Assembly (NCBI GenBank): GCA_026261815.1
Contig: JAMPIT010000174.1
Span: forward strand, 13,516,001 to 13,580,000
Length of the DNA: 64,000 nt
Reading direction: 5' to 3'
Source of the DNA: Monarcha castaneiventris obscurior
Taxonomy: Eukaryota > Chordata > Aves > Passeriformes > Monarchidae
The position numbers were made by a program, and so were the translations under genes. Below, piece after piece: positions 24,253-36,070 of the stretch; position 1 is the first letter of the stretch, and each line of letters starts with the position of its first letter. The notes under the pieces were generated by a model. It did no database searches. It was not told the DNA's origin and saw nothing but the letters and a program-made list of their open reading frames with translations.

Positions 24253-24258
24253 ATGTGA
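24253..24258 (+). promoter_or_regulatory. Minimal start-stop upstream ORF (ATG TGA)
   Basis: An ATG immediately followed by TGA lies in frame with, and 72 bp before, the first main ATG. If it is in the transcript leader, such a start-stop element can pause ribosomes and lower translation of the main frame. The same bases include gtgagt, so a splice donor reading cannot be excluded. Confidence 0.3.
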
Positions 24259-24324
24259 GTGCAGCCTGTTGATTATGCGGATGTGGAAAGCAGGCTAAGT
24301 GGATCCGATAACCTGTCATCCAAG

Positions 24325-24705
24325 ATGCATCCTTTCCCTTGCTCAGCCCTGCTCACCTGCTTCGGAAACACACACGAAAACACTCCGTTTGAGCAGCCCA
24401 ACACAGGTCCTGTGTCCATGGAGGAGGAGAAGACGGAGGCAGCCTCAGCAGTGTGCCTGCAGCCACCCGCAGCAGCAGCCAGCAGCATCAAGCACGGAGG
24501 AGAGAGGGACAGCGAGGAGATGTTCAAAGCCAGCAAACGCTCTGAAAAGCAGAGCCGTGCAAGCAGCAGTTCCAGCAATCACACTGCTGCTCAGGCAGCG
24601 CCTGCTACCACCGAGTCATCAGTGTTTGCTGCTAAAGAGCTGAGCCAGGATGTTATTGCACTCTGCACTCACATCCCCAGGCCATCCATCATCCACGTGC
24701 CAAAG
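24325..24705 (+). CDS. FAM107B: Coding exon 1 of plus-strand gene, candidate long FAM107B isoform
   Basis: The frame is open from 24,259 (after a TGA at 24,256) to the exon end, where cca aag meets a consensus donor gtgagt at 24,706, phase 0. The first in-frame ATG is 24,325 (A at -3), giving 127 residues; a second, MEEEKTEAAS, starts at 24,418. The protein is hydrophilic with a low-complexity Ser/Ala/Thr region in the middle (near residues 80-95) and ends RPSIIHVPK. No signal peptide, membrane segment or known domain is visible. Gene identity rests on synteny (FAM107B follows CDNF and HSPA14 in human, with this relative orientation) and on length: with the next exon it gives roughly the extra N-terminal length of the long FAM107B isoform as I remember it. 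FAM107B is an actin-associated, coiled-coil, stress-related protein, but its conserved domain lies in exons beyond the window. The exon is moderately likely real; the name is less certain. Confidence 0.55.
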
Positions 24706-25324
24706 GTGAGTGCTCTAGAAGTCACTATGCAACAAGGTAAGAGAACTGGCTCGCTTTTAGGAAGTATAAAAAGGGTAGAAAAAAAAATCCATAGGAGCAT
24801 TTACCTTGTATTGATTGGCATGCAGTCAGGAAGGGACTAATGGCTGTTCTTACTAAAATAATACAATACGACAGCTATAGCTTTCCTGCACTATTATCAG
24901 AAGCCTTAGGGGATGTTTGTAGTAATACCAGGCACTTTTACAGTACGTTTTGATCACCTGTCTTCCTATCTTTTGTTGATCTTCACTTATTTTGGATCTG
25001 ATCCAAAATCCCTTGAAATGAACAGGTATAATTTTTCCCCCCTTACTTCAGTGAATGCTGCATCTTTGCCACCTCAGCCAGGTGCCCCAAGGCTGTGGCA
25101 CCAGTGGCTGCAGAATGCCTTTTCCATCTTATTTTTACCTTGTGCACGCTTGGAGGCAACAGTAAGGTTTTGAATGTAGTTTTGGTGAATTCAATTTATT
25201 CTTGCTTTAATAAGATCACAAAGTTGGGTGTTTTGCCATTGTTACTACTGAAATAATAAATAGTAATGGACAAATAGTGCTGTTCTCATTTTCTCTTGGC
25301 TAGGTAACTGGAGATCACAGGCTT

Positions 25325-25337
25325 CCCCCCCCCCCCC
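25325..25337. repeat. Poly-C run (13 C)
   Basis: Thirteen consecutive C, followed by acag. The run resembles a splice-acceptor pyrimidine tract but no coding exon follows convincingly. Confidence 0.9.
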
Positions 25338-25904
25338 ACAGATAAACACTGAGGAATAGAAGCCACATGTGTGACTCAACTTTTTTATACCAGAGTTTTT
25401 GTTTAGGAGTCCATTCCTCTCCCAGTTTTCCTGCCAAATCATGTATATTCAGAGTGCTGCTCTTTGCTTCCCCTTCGCAGCCAGGTAATACTGTGTTTGG
25501 CAAAGATACCTGCCCTTCTTGTAGAACAATTTCTAGGAAAAGGTTTAATACGAGATATATCTGCTGGAATTAAGAAACTTATCAGAATCAGGCTTTCCAA
25601 GTGGAAATGCTGTGATTACCAGAGCTGGGAGCTCTGTAGACCATCTCAGTCCTGTTGCCATCAACCACAGCTCCTAGGTAGAATGTAAGGAAAAAATGGA
25701 GCTGACCAAGAGCAATAATTTGTAGAAGGGAGGGCTGACTACGAAGGTGCTCTGGATTCTGAAGAAGAGCTAGCTGGCCATTATCTGGGGATGGAGTGAG
25801 TATATTTAGTCCTGCTGACACTCAAGGAGCCAAACCAGATGTTATCAAGGTGTCCCTCACCTGCACATTTCTGTGGTTTCACTTGCTTTTTTTTTTCCTT
25901 GGGA

Positions 25905-26140
25905 GGTTCAGGTTGGATGTTAGGAAAGGCTTTCTCACCTGGAAGGCAGGGCAGCATGGGAGGAGGTCACACAGAAGTGATGGGGATGCTGCACTTGAAG
26001 GATTACAAGACTTGGCTGGACAAAGCCAGGGCTGACCTGACATAGCCTTCTCAGCCACCTGGCTTTGAGGAGTAGGTTGGAAAAGAGACCTCAGGAGGCT
26101 CCTTCCAGTCACCATCTCTGTGATTGTGTGATGTCTGGAT
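25905..26140 (+). mobile_element. CR1 LINE 3' fragment, degraded
   Basis: Sense motifs appear in order: ggttggatgttaggaaaggc, a ggcagcatgggagg block, cttgaaggattacaagactt, and the tail-like ggttggaaaagagacctcag, ctccttccagtcaccatc and tgtgattgtgtgatg. It is diverged and non-coding. Confidence 0.7.
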
Positions 26141-27299
26141 TTTGATGATGCATGCAGCTTATAAGCACGAGGCATCTCTTTGCTGTCACTGAGACAGCCT
26201 GTGGTGCTCTTGGCTTTACAATGGTTTTGTGACAATTTCTCCCTCTCTCTGCTCCTACCTGCTCCCCTCCAACCATCCCCCCTGCCTTTGCTCATCTGCT
26301 GCTCTTCTCTGTGCTGTCAAAGCTCCTGCCAACACCTCTCTCATGCTGTGAGTGTTCACTGTAGCAGAAGAGGTTCCTTACTTTGGGCACAGACATCCCA
26401 AACCTCCATAAGCCTGTGGTGTTGGAACAGGAGATGCTGAAGGGTCGAGACTGTAGCAATCCAAAGATGCTCCATGCCTACAGTGGTGGAGCAGGGATTC
26501 TGCTGGCTGAGCTGTGCCAGGGGTTTCTCCCAGGAGCACACATGGTCCAATTTAGGAGTAAAAATTATATGAATCTGCAATCAGAGGAGAAGTCAGGAAC
26601 AGGCCAAATCCCTCTGGACAATCTGGGTGATTAAAATTCAATCATCCAAGACACCACTTCAAATCTTTTCATCACTGCTTTTAGGGATTTTTTAAGAACA
26701 AGCTACAAAAAACCCCATCCATCAGGATGATGTGCGGTCCTGCCCTGAAGTTCCTGCTGAACACCTTTTTCTAAGTGCCTTGATGTTTTCCTGTCACTGG
26801 GGAGATCTGCAAGGAAACTCCTTGTCAGAGCAGGAATTGGGCTTTCTGCTGCCCCTCAGCATTGAGACGTTCCTGCCAAGGTCTGGTTGGTGATACTTGT
26901 GAAGTCCCACACTCAAGGAAACTTCTCTCTCCGCACACAGCCCAGATGCTCCATCTGATCAATCCCAGGCTATCAGGGCACTCTGCAGCCAATGGGCTGA
27001 GATGATTTTGGAGGCAGGTCAGAGAGAAACAGGGGATCCACAGAGCCTTGGTGTCTGAGTATCCATGTTCAGTTTTTCTGAGAGACTTCCTTAGTGGCAG
27101 CTCTTGGCACCTTACAGCAAAGCAGCGTCCTCCCTCAGCTCTGCCCACCAGCTCAACTGGTTTTAAAATGTTTGTACCCTCACTGATTGCCTTCTCAGGT
27201 AAAGAGAAAATAAATAATTGAAGCAAAATAAGAAGAGGGGGCTGGCTATTCATGAAGGCTCTGTGATGCACTGGTTGGAAGTCAGAGTGCAGTGGGTGG

Positions 27300-27740
27300 A
27301 AGAAGGAGTGCAGGATGGGGACTGATTCTGGTGGCTTGAGGATGAAAGTGTGGCACGTGGAGACACTGGGGGGTTTGGACTTTCTGCCACAGTTGGGGAA
27401 GAGACATGATAAATCTGGAGAGGAAGAAGAAGGTCCTAGCAAGGGGACTGCAGCAGGGAGTGGGGAAAAGAGAGGGAGGTTATGGTCAAGGCATGTGATG
27501 GGCTGGGACCACACACACAACTCCTGGTGTGAGAGGGAGGAAGAAGATGGAGAGAAAAGGTGGTGGGAGGCACACAGGACATCTGGTGTACATCTGAGCG
27601 AAGGCACTCAGGGAAAATAAGGTCCATGAGGAGAGAAAGAGGAGCACAGGTCTCTGTGAGTAGGATGTGGGTGGCCTTGGTGGGAGAGTGGAGAGGAGAG
27701 GAGAAAGCACAGGGCTGAGGGAGAACAGGGACTGAAGGCA
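27300..27740. repeat. Purine-rich plus-strand tract
   Basis: About 440 bp is dominated by G and A (gaggaagaagaagg, gagagggaggaagaagatgg, gagaggagaggagaaagc). The pyrimidine-rich complement has few stop codons, which accounts for the 260-codon open frame on the minus strand (26,825-27,607). Confidence 0.7.
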
Positions 27741-27857
27741 TTTCAGTATCAAAGCCGAGTTCATGCCTGTCCTAATATTACCCAGACATTGCTAAAGGAG
27801 CCAATGAGGCCCAGTGGAGAAGACAGAGATTTTCATCCTCCTTGTCATATCTGAATT

Positions 27858-27945
27858 TCCCTTTGTATCTCAGTTTCTCCAGCAACGAAACAGACAGAAT
27901 TTGTCCTATTTCCTGTGCAATCACAGTGAAATCTATAAATTAAAA
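27858..27945 (+). mobile_element. Possible MIR-like SINE remnant
   Basis: The sequence tgtatctcagtttctccagc followed by cctatttcctgtgcaatcac resembles the MIR tgcctcagtttcctcatctg and cctatttcatagggttgttg blocks. It is short and diverged. Confidence 0.4.
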
Positions 27946-30900
27946 TAGCATATAGCTGCTAAGTGGCAAAGGCAAACATGCTATGTCAACACAGGAATCT
28001 CAGAGTCCTACACAGGAGACCTTTAATGTTCTTGCATCAAATTCTTCAACAATAGCTGAAGTAATGTCAGGAAAAACACTCATTGTATTTTGTCTTTTTC
28101 ATTTCTAAAATTACATCATCGAGGAGCTAAGGACAAATACACTGAGAACTTCCAGCATCAAGAGACCTGCTGTCTACCTGTCAGCATAATCCTTTTCAAG
28201 CACAGGATCAGTCCACTTTTCACCAATAGCAGCATACCATTCTAATTTGAACACATAATATACTAATTAACGAGATCCTCCAGCTGACCCTCCCTCCTGG
28301 GACATGTAGTCACATATTTTGGATTACAATGGAGCTGCATGCATGTAACCAAATCCAGAATTTGATCAATTATTCCTTTTATGAGAAAACTGCATCTGCT
28401 CCAGATGGAGCCAACCTTAAATCTGATATAAACATGTTCCAAACAGAAATTAGATTTGAAAATAATTACCAAAGAGATTGAGTTAGAGTTGTTTGGTCAC
28501 AATTACCATGGCAGCAATATGCTTGTAAATAACCAACCATCATTTTAATATTTAGGGATTGCCTCAGTAATAAAGCATGATTAAATGTCAATGAAGTACT
28601 TGACATCTTGCATCTTTGTCCTGATTCTGATGTGTAAAGAATTAATTCTCTTGTGTTTTGTCTCCTGCCTGGAGAGTCTTTATCAGCCTTTACAAGGCCA
28701 TAAATCAAAGCTGCCAGAACTAAAGACAGGAACTTGCTTGCCTGGTCTTTCAACCTCAGCTACAGCATGAAAAATTTTCTCATCTTTTATTTCCAAGCAC
28801 AGTTTTAGCAACTGATAAATTCTGGGGTGGAAACTTAGAAGAAATCCTTATTGCTCTGAACCAACAACTGTGCTATGACTCCAATAAATGTTTCATGTTG
28901 ACAAAAGCATATCAGTGACCCTTTCTACTTGCAATATCACTCACCTGACTTGAACTCTGTTGACCTTCACAGTTCAGACTGGTTTATTTTCCAAAAGAAA
29001 AGAGACCCAAACATCATCCAATGCATCATGGAATCATTTCTTCCCTTTCAAGCTGTTTGAGCCACCAGAAAATCAGAAGCTGAGACCTTAAAGGAGAGAT
29101 CATAGGAATGATATGTCAGATGAAGCGTCCTATTGCTCCTGGGGAGCCTCAATGAAATTGGCCTCACCTGCAACTTCCTAGATAAAGTACCGGTCACACC
29201 TTCAGGCTACATAGAAGCCCTTAGAGGATCTCATAGCTACTTTCAACCTTTGAATATGTAGCTTTGTCTGTTTTTCACCTGCACCTTTTTGATATGTAGG
29301 TTAGTTCCTTGGCTGGAGAAGCCACACAGTGGATTTGACACAGTGAAGCTCATTTTCAAGACTCTGAACACAACAGACAGGCTGTTGGTACCACAATAAC
29401 TTACAACAACTTTACCAGGCCATGGCCCAGAACTGATCTGAGTGTCAAGATAGTGATGTAAAACAGAGCCTGGTAATGACATTTACAGGAGGGGAAAATG
29501 CCCACTGAGTAGAGATACAGGACTGCAAGAGATGAGTTGAGATGGAGGAAACACAGCAGTAGCAGCCCAGGTGAAGCCCTACACTGAAGTTATACCCTGT
29601 ATATAAACTCCATAAATACATGGAATGTATCAACAGTCCACTGAAAATAATGGGACTTCTCACAGTCAAACCCACTCATGCTCATGGGTTTATAATCCCA
29701 GCTCCTAGGGACACAGTTCTCGTGGGGATTCCTGGCACTTCTCACACTCTGCTGGGAAAACAACTGAGAGTGGTTGTGTTCAAACCCCCTCAGGACAGCC
29801 CTGTGGGCCTGAGTGTCTGACTGCTGAAGGAAGCATTTCAAGTATGCTTTGGGAGTTGTTAAGTATTTTGATGAGCAGCTAAAAACTAGCAGGAAATGAA
29901 CATCATTACTTGGTGAATGGCAGCTGCTCAATACTTAGCTGGCCTTTTGCTTACCTTGGCAAAAGCTCCACTCCACCCCTACGCAGAAGATGTTTGTGAT
30001 CATTTCATCAATGGGATTGTAGGAATTGCATAGGGATAGTCTTTTCTCCAGCACAACAAAATAAAACTACTTTTATTTTCCCCAGTTTTACTCTGGTGAA
30101 AATTTGCTTTAATTTCATAAAATTAAACCCAAAGGGTAAACCCCATCTCTTCAAAGTGCTCTGGCTGGATGCTCAACCACGGGCTGTGGCTGCCAGAGGA
30201 GCATTAGCACCATTTGCTCCTCTGACAACTGCAGGAGCTTAGCATCTCAAATGTAACAGTGTCATTTATACAAATTATATTTATGTTTTAATGCTTTGGC
30301 AAATTCAGTTGGGAAATTATGGCCCTAGTGATTTGGCCAAGAGGCTTGGACAGGACCGATTATTTTTCCTCTCTGTTTCCTTGTTCTCTATGACCAAAAT
30401 CTCTTACTAGAGCAAGCTACTGCAATGTTTCCCTTCATCTCTCCCTCTTAATCTTGACTGTGTAGCTGGCAGCTATCTGGGGAGAGCGTGTGTGGGCTGG
30501 CAGTTCTGCACTCTCAACATAAACAGCACCTAAGTGAAACCAGACTTTGTCATTACATTTTTTCATTGCTCTCCACTCCCACACAAACGCAGAGGTAATG
30601 GCAGCACAGAGCCTTTCATCCTGGCCAACACACAACTCATTTTCTTCCATGGTCTGCACATATGCAAATACAATCCATCCTAGTGGCAGAAGCAGCAGTC
30701 TCTGGTCAAAGAGACGCCGTGTCCTGTCCCAGACTGTGCTGTCCCTAGATTGGCACATCTCTGCACAGACGTGTGAGCACTGCCACCCCTCTCCTGCCTA
30801 CAGAATTCCCCATCCAACAACTCCCCTTTCATCTTCCATGTGGCATTGCTTTAGCTGACCCCAACCAAAATGGTGCTGTTTCCTCTGTTTGACAAGAAGC

Positions 30901-31924
30901 TCTTCTTTTTGCTTTTCCTAAATCTCTCTCTTACCTCTTCCTTCCTCAGCTTGCATCAGCTGGTTTATTTTTTGCACAGGGGTTATGCAGTTGCATTTCA
31001 GCTGCTGTTCCACAGCATCTCCTGCCTAGCAGAGTGATGAGAGACAGCCTAAGAGCTTCTTTCATGCCCTCTCCCACCCTGAAGCCTATTCCAACAGCTC
31101 TTGGGAGTAATGAACCTCCTCTGTGCCAACAATAATAATAGAAATAGTGGAGCTTTTGGGGAGTTCTTGGAAGTCACGAGACCCTCATTTAAAGGGGATT
31201 AAGGAGAATTTGTGAAGTTTCATGAAAAGTACTTCTGAAAACAAGATATTGTAACAGGAGCACTTTGAAACCTCCTCTAGGAAATTGGAGACCGCATGAA
31301 ACTTGACAGGTTTTGGGTTTCATCACCACCACAGAACAGCCCAGGGTCAGTGAAGAGTTCATACCCCTTCTACTCTTAGGGTGAGCACCAGGGTCTTGGG
31401 ATGCTGCTGTGTGAGTAAACACTGGCATCCCATTAGCGTTCACTTTTTGGCTTTTGCTCACTGCAGCACCTGCAGAACCAGCACTGTTCAGCTCCTGAGT
31501 TCTCATGCCCTGTTTGCATGTTCTCCACAGCCTTGCTCTGAGCACAGTGTAATGTTATGGTAACATTCTCATTCCTCCTGCCTTTCAGTAAATTAAAGGG
31601 TGTTTGCAGCTCTCGGGGGGGAGATAAGATGCAGTTTGAATCAATGGAGTAATTACAGAAGAATATGATCCTAATGGGGCTGATTTGAATGCGTATCTAA
31701 GGATGAATGCTGTGGCTCCCTGCCCAGACAGTGCACACTTTCCCCATGATGAGTTATTTATGACTTGACACATCGCAGCTCTGCTGTTTTGTCGTAGATA
31801 AAGCAAACTCTGTCAATATTGTGCATTCTTACTGATCCAGGGCTGGCTGCTGAGCAGTCTTCCCATCTGGTACAGCCATGGCCACCCCCTCTCCAGCAGC
31901 AAAAACAAAGAGAAAGGCTGATAC

Positions 31925-32090
31925 AGCTTCACCAAGGGCAAGTTGTGCCTGACTGAGTGGCCATAGAAATGGCCTTCCTTGGTGGAGTGCTGGCATCAGT
32001 GGACATGAGAAGAGCTACTGATCTCATCTACCTGGATTTCTGGAAGACCTTTGATATGGTCCTCCACAATATTCTTGGTTTGGGGTTAGT
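31925..32090 (+). mobile_element. CR1 LINE ORF2 fragment (reverse transcriptase part)
   Basis: It begins gggcaagttgtgcctgactg. In frame, gcatcagtggacatgagaag onward encodes ASVDMRRATDLIYLDFWKTF followed by DMVLHNIL, the conserved non-LTR reverse transcriptase segment (YLDFxKAFDxVxHxxL). An upstream frameshift and stop show that it is dead. Unlike the other copies it is an internal piece, without the 3' tail. Confidence 0.85.
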
Positions 32091-32265
32091 TTTAGAGACC
32101 TAAAAAGTTCTGCACCTAAGGGGCCTGATCCAGCACCAAAATGCTCATCAACCAGTAGGACCTTGGGGACTGTGCCTGGGAATAAAGACCAAGTCTTAGA
32201 TCAACCTGACCTTGTATTTGCCCAGAGACACAGAGCTCAAGAAAACAAAAACTTTATAAATCTTA

Positions 32266-32295
32266 CATATATATATATATAAATATATATACATA
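32266..32295. repeat. (TA)n microsatellite
   Basis: A run of alternating TA with one aaa interruption spans 32,266-32,295. Confidence 0.9.
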
Positions 32296-33934
32296 CTATG
32301 TGTATCATTATAGATTTATCATTATATCCACATAAAATAGATTGCAGTAGCTATCCTGAGTCCTTCAGAGTCCACTCCCTGTGGCATCACACACTTCTGG
32401 CAGGACAGGCATTTGTCTTTGCTTCTGCTTTTCTTCTTTGTCCCATAGCCATGTGTTGAGGGCAATTGTACCCACAGATGTTGTTACATCTAATGCACTG
32501 GGGCTGGGTGTGAACACAAAATATTGATCTGAAAGGTCATGGCTTGGCAGCCCAGCTCTACACTGAGATCAGCACTCAGCCTCTCCCCAGACAACACATC
32601 TGAATACTGAGCTTAGAAAAGTCTTATCTAAACCATAAGAAGAAAGGTCTAATTTCTTGGTTCTTTTTAATGGAAACATTTAGATCACAAATAGTGCACC
32701 AGCAGTGCCAAAACCCCAAATCATCTGGGCCATTAATTCCTCTAAAGAAACAACTGAGCACAGCCAGACCCAAGGGTTTGATGTGGAGGGTCCCTCCCAG
32801 TGGAGATTGTCATTGATTTCAGAGCATCAGATGCAAAATGCTGCTGTTGGGGCTTTGCTTCAGAACATGCACACGGAGCTTTGTGTTGGGTAAGGACTCC
32901 ACACAGAGGCTGAACACCCCCGAGAGCAATGGCAGGCTGCTGTAATTTGGGACCAGCTATACATTTGGAAGGTAGCCCTGCTCTGTCACCCTCTTTTCCA
33001 CACACCAGCAGTCAGGGCTCTCCAGCTGCTCTGTCTAAACTAGTGCTTTTATGTAACTAGCACTAGCAGAAGGGACCCTTAGCTTGCCTGCCCTGGCACA
33101 AAGCAGACAGATGCTGTGGCTAAAAGATGATGCCTTCTCAGGGGACAGGACTGTGCTCTCACCTGTACACACACAAAACTGCCTTCAGCCCTGCTGATGT
33201 ATTGGCTACAAAAAGAGAAGCTAAGCACAAGCATGTAACAGAGCTAACAAATAATTCAGTGGGTAGAAGCTGCTGAATGGTATTTAGTCCCACATGCCAC
33301 AAACTGTGTGTTCCTTGCTCTGCAATTTCATAGCTAAATAATGGAGATTAGTAAAAAGATCTAACTGGCCTGTGTGATAACAGAATTTGTGTCTGTCCTT
33401 TGGCTTATTATGATAAACAGAGGCTGGATTCCAAAAGATTTGATTAATTCTTAGGTGCCTAAAGTGCAACTTTAACAGATACTTCTTGCTGCTGAGGAAC
33501 ATGAGCCCTTCACTTGGCATCCAGAGGAACTAACATCAGCTAATCAAAACTGGGCAATGAAAAGTAGTGATAGTGCAGGACCTTGTTTCAGTGGTAGATC
33601 TTAATCTTCCCCAGCCCAGCTGCATGATCTAGAACCTTCCAGGGGAAAAAGAAAAAGCAATTAAGTGCAGTGTGACTCTGCTGTCCAGGTTGTAGCTCAA
33701 TGAAATTTCAGGTGACTGGTACAAATTCTTAGTGACTGAGTGGTGTCTTCACTAGGAAGAGTGCTCAAGTGACCCAGGCATTGCCACCTGCATTGAATGA
33801 GGTCCATCTCCCACTAGAGTGGGGCATTTTCCAGACTTAAATTTATTTGTGTGAGCAAAAATTTGCCCTATTCCCTACGAGGACCACAGTAACCTCTGTT
33901 CAGCGTCTTTGGATGTCTCCATGGGAAGGTCCTT

Positions 33935-33975
33935 TCCTAATATTAAGCTAAATTCTTCCTCTGATTCCACAAACC
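33935..33975 (-). mobile_element. Possible CR1 scrap
   Basis: The string tcctttcctaatattaagct followed by aaattcttcctctg resembles the antisense CR1 motif ttcttcctaatatctaacct. It is only about 40 bp, so chance cannot be excluded. Confidence 0.3.
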
Positions 33976-35919
33976 TGTCCAAAAGCTCTTCTGTCTGCTG
34001 CCATCTTCCTCTGCAGACCTGCCATCCTTGACAGATCACTCCTTTAACATCCCAGGCCTTCTCAGTACTCGCTGTCTCAATGCTGAGTGGGTATGTGACC
34101 TTCTAGACATTAAAAGCAAACATGTCTCAAGCAAAAATCAGTTTCAGTTCTGCTTCCTTCTACTCAGCTTCAAATCTTGGGTGAGCTTCAGTCCTTCATG
34201 TTGTGTTTTTCTCCACCCTGGAAATTTTTCTTCCAATTTGTCTGCTATTGTTCAATCATATGTGATCCTTTGACGAAGCATCTAATATTCATTATGCTGC
34301 TACCATACAATTCCCATTATACACAAACTTCCACACTTTGCAGATTTTAAAAACTGACATTTGTAAACGAAAAATTGAAAAAACCCCACTAGAATAGATT
34401 TTTCATGTTTCAGCCAAATATAATCACATAAATAATTTCAAATATTGCAACCTCATAATTTCAAGACAAGTTTGTTTTTATTGCACAAGAACTCAGCAGT
34501 TCCTCATCTGGTATTATAACTTTGCTTAACAGAAAAGTGTGTGAAATCAAGTCTCAGACCTTGAGATCCTCTGGTCTGAAATAATGCACAGTTTCTGAAA
34601 GGAAAGAGTGGCAGAACCAGCTCTCAGGAAACTCAAACAATAAACCGAAGCAGTAAAGGAAAATTATTTATGCTGAGTCACCATCCATTGGCAAAAAAAT
34701 CTCCCTAGTAGGATGGAATCTGTTCACGTGCCATATAGAGTGGTGAAAAGAAAAATATTTAAGGTCCAGAAATGGCTCTGAGATGACAGATACAGGTAAA
34801 TGTATAGGGAGAAGAAGAGAATTTTTGTGCCAACAAGATTATCTCTGAAAGTCACAGTAACAGCCCATGGGTGCCTGCTGCTCCTGCCTCAGCACAGCTC
34901 CAGGGACAGCAGGGACTGGAACCACTTATTTGGGCTCTGACTAAAGCCAGTGGCCTTAAGCAAATCCTTGTCCTTATTTTTCTGGTTATATGTTTTTGGG
35001 GAGTTCTCCAGTTTTCAGAGGGATTTGTCTTTCTGGTAGGAGAATTTTCCCAGTGGGCTTTGCTCATACATGTAGGGAAGAAAGCGGACACAAGCAGATT
35101 TTAATTAAACCATTCTTTTAGCTCCCCAGGCTTGTGCAATTTAACTTCTTCTCAGAGATAATATTAACACTTACGTCATTTTTCATTATTGTTAGTTTTT
35201 CTTGTGGAATTGCACTGGCAAGAAACCCCCTGGAAGCAAATGCTCATTGAGTCCTATTGTTTTCATTCCCTTCAGCCATCATTTCTCAGCCAAAGAACAA
35301 ATGTTACCAGCAACAGGAAGGAGCTTGATTTTCCAACAAAATCAGCAGAATTGCATGCAGAGGAACAGGCATAACATCTCACTAAAATCCGCCTGGTTAA
35401 TGGTGTCATTTGTCAATAAAAAATAAGAAGAAACCGGTACTGCCTGTAGGGGACTGAGATGGGAGACCTGGAAATGAGCGGCATTGCAGCGGCAGAGGTG
35501 TGCAGGAAGGGAGAGCAGGGATGGGGCAGAGGAGGGGGCGTTCCTGCAGCCCCCAGGCAGTAGCTCTGCCCCTCTCCTCACCCTGTGTCAGTTCATTAGC
35601 AGCCCTGATTGCCATCTGAAGCAATAAAATAAACACCACCCCGAGTGGAATATCCTGGGATTAGCCCCTCAGGCCCGGCAGGGTGTGAGCTCAGGCTTTG
35701 CCCTGCTCTGAAGAACAGGCAGATAAATAAGAAAGTATGGATTGAGCGAGCTGGTTGTGCAAACACTGAGCCCTTTCATGTCAGAGGCTCAGCATTTGTG
35801 GCAAGGACGGGGAGAAGGGGCAGCTCTTGTGAAGCTAATTGCAAGGCCTAGTTAGGTTTAAAACCCAAGAGGGAGGAATGCAAATATTCAGACATAAAGA
35901 AGCATCTGGAGCCCGGTGT

Positions 35920-36070
35920 GCTGTTTCCAGGAGACTTTGGGTGCCAGACAAAGCCACGATCATGTCAGCAGCTGACACCGACGTGGCGAGGTGATGTCTC
36001 ATCGCCATATGGGCTCGTAGCCAGAGATGTGCTGCCACTCCTCCCTTTGACACGGTGAGATGCTGAGGGG
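35920..36070. promoter_or_regulatory. Possible intronic regulatory element
   Basis: A small group of CpGs (caccgacgtggcgagg, ctcatcgccatatgggctcg, gacacggtgag) with an E-box cagctg lies in CpG-poor intron. There is no coding support. It is a candidate conserved element or alternative promoter only. Confidence 0.25.

Noticed and set aside
25325..25360. Poly-C followed by acag, resembling a splice acceptor
   Set aside because: No coding exon with a matching donor follows; the run is more likely a simple repeat.
26825..27607. A 260-codon open frame on the minus strand, the longest in the window
   Set aside because: It begins at GTG rather than ATG, has no recognisable domain, and part of it lies opposite a purine-rich tract whose complement is naturally poor in stop codons.
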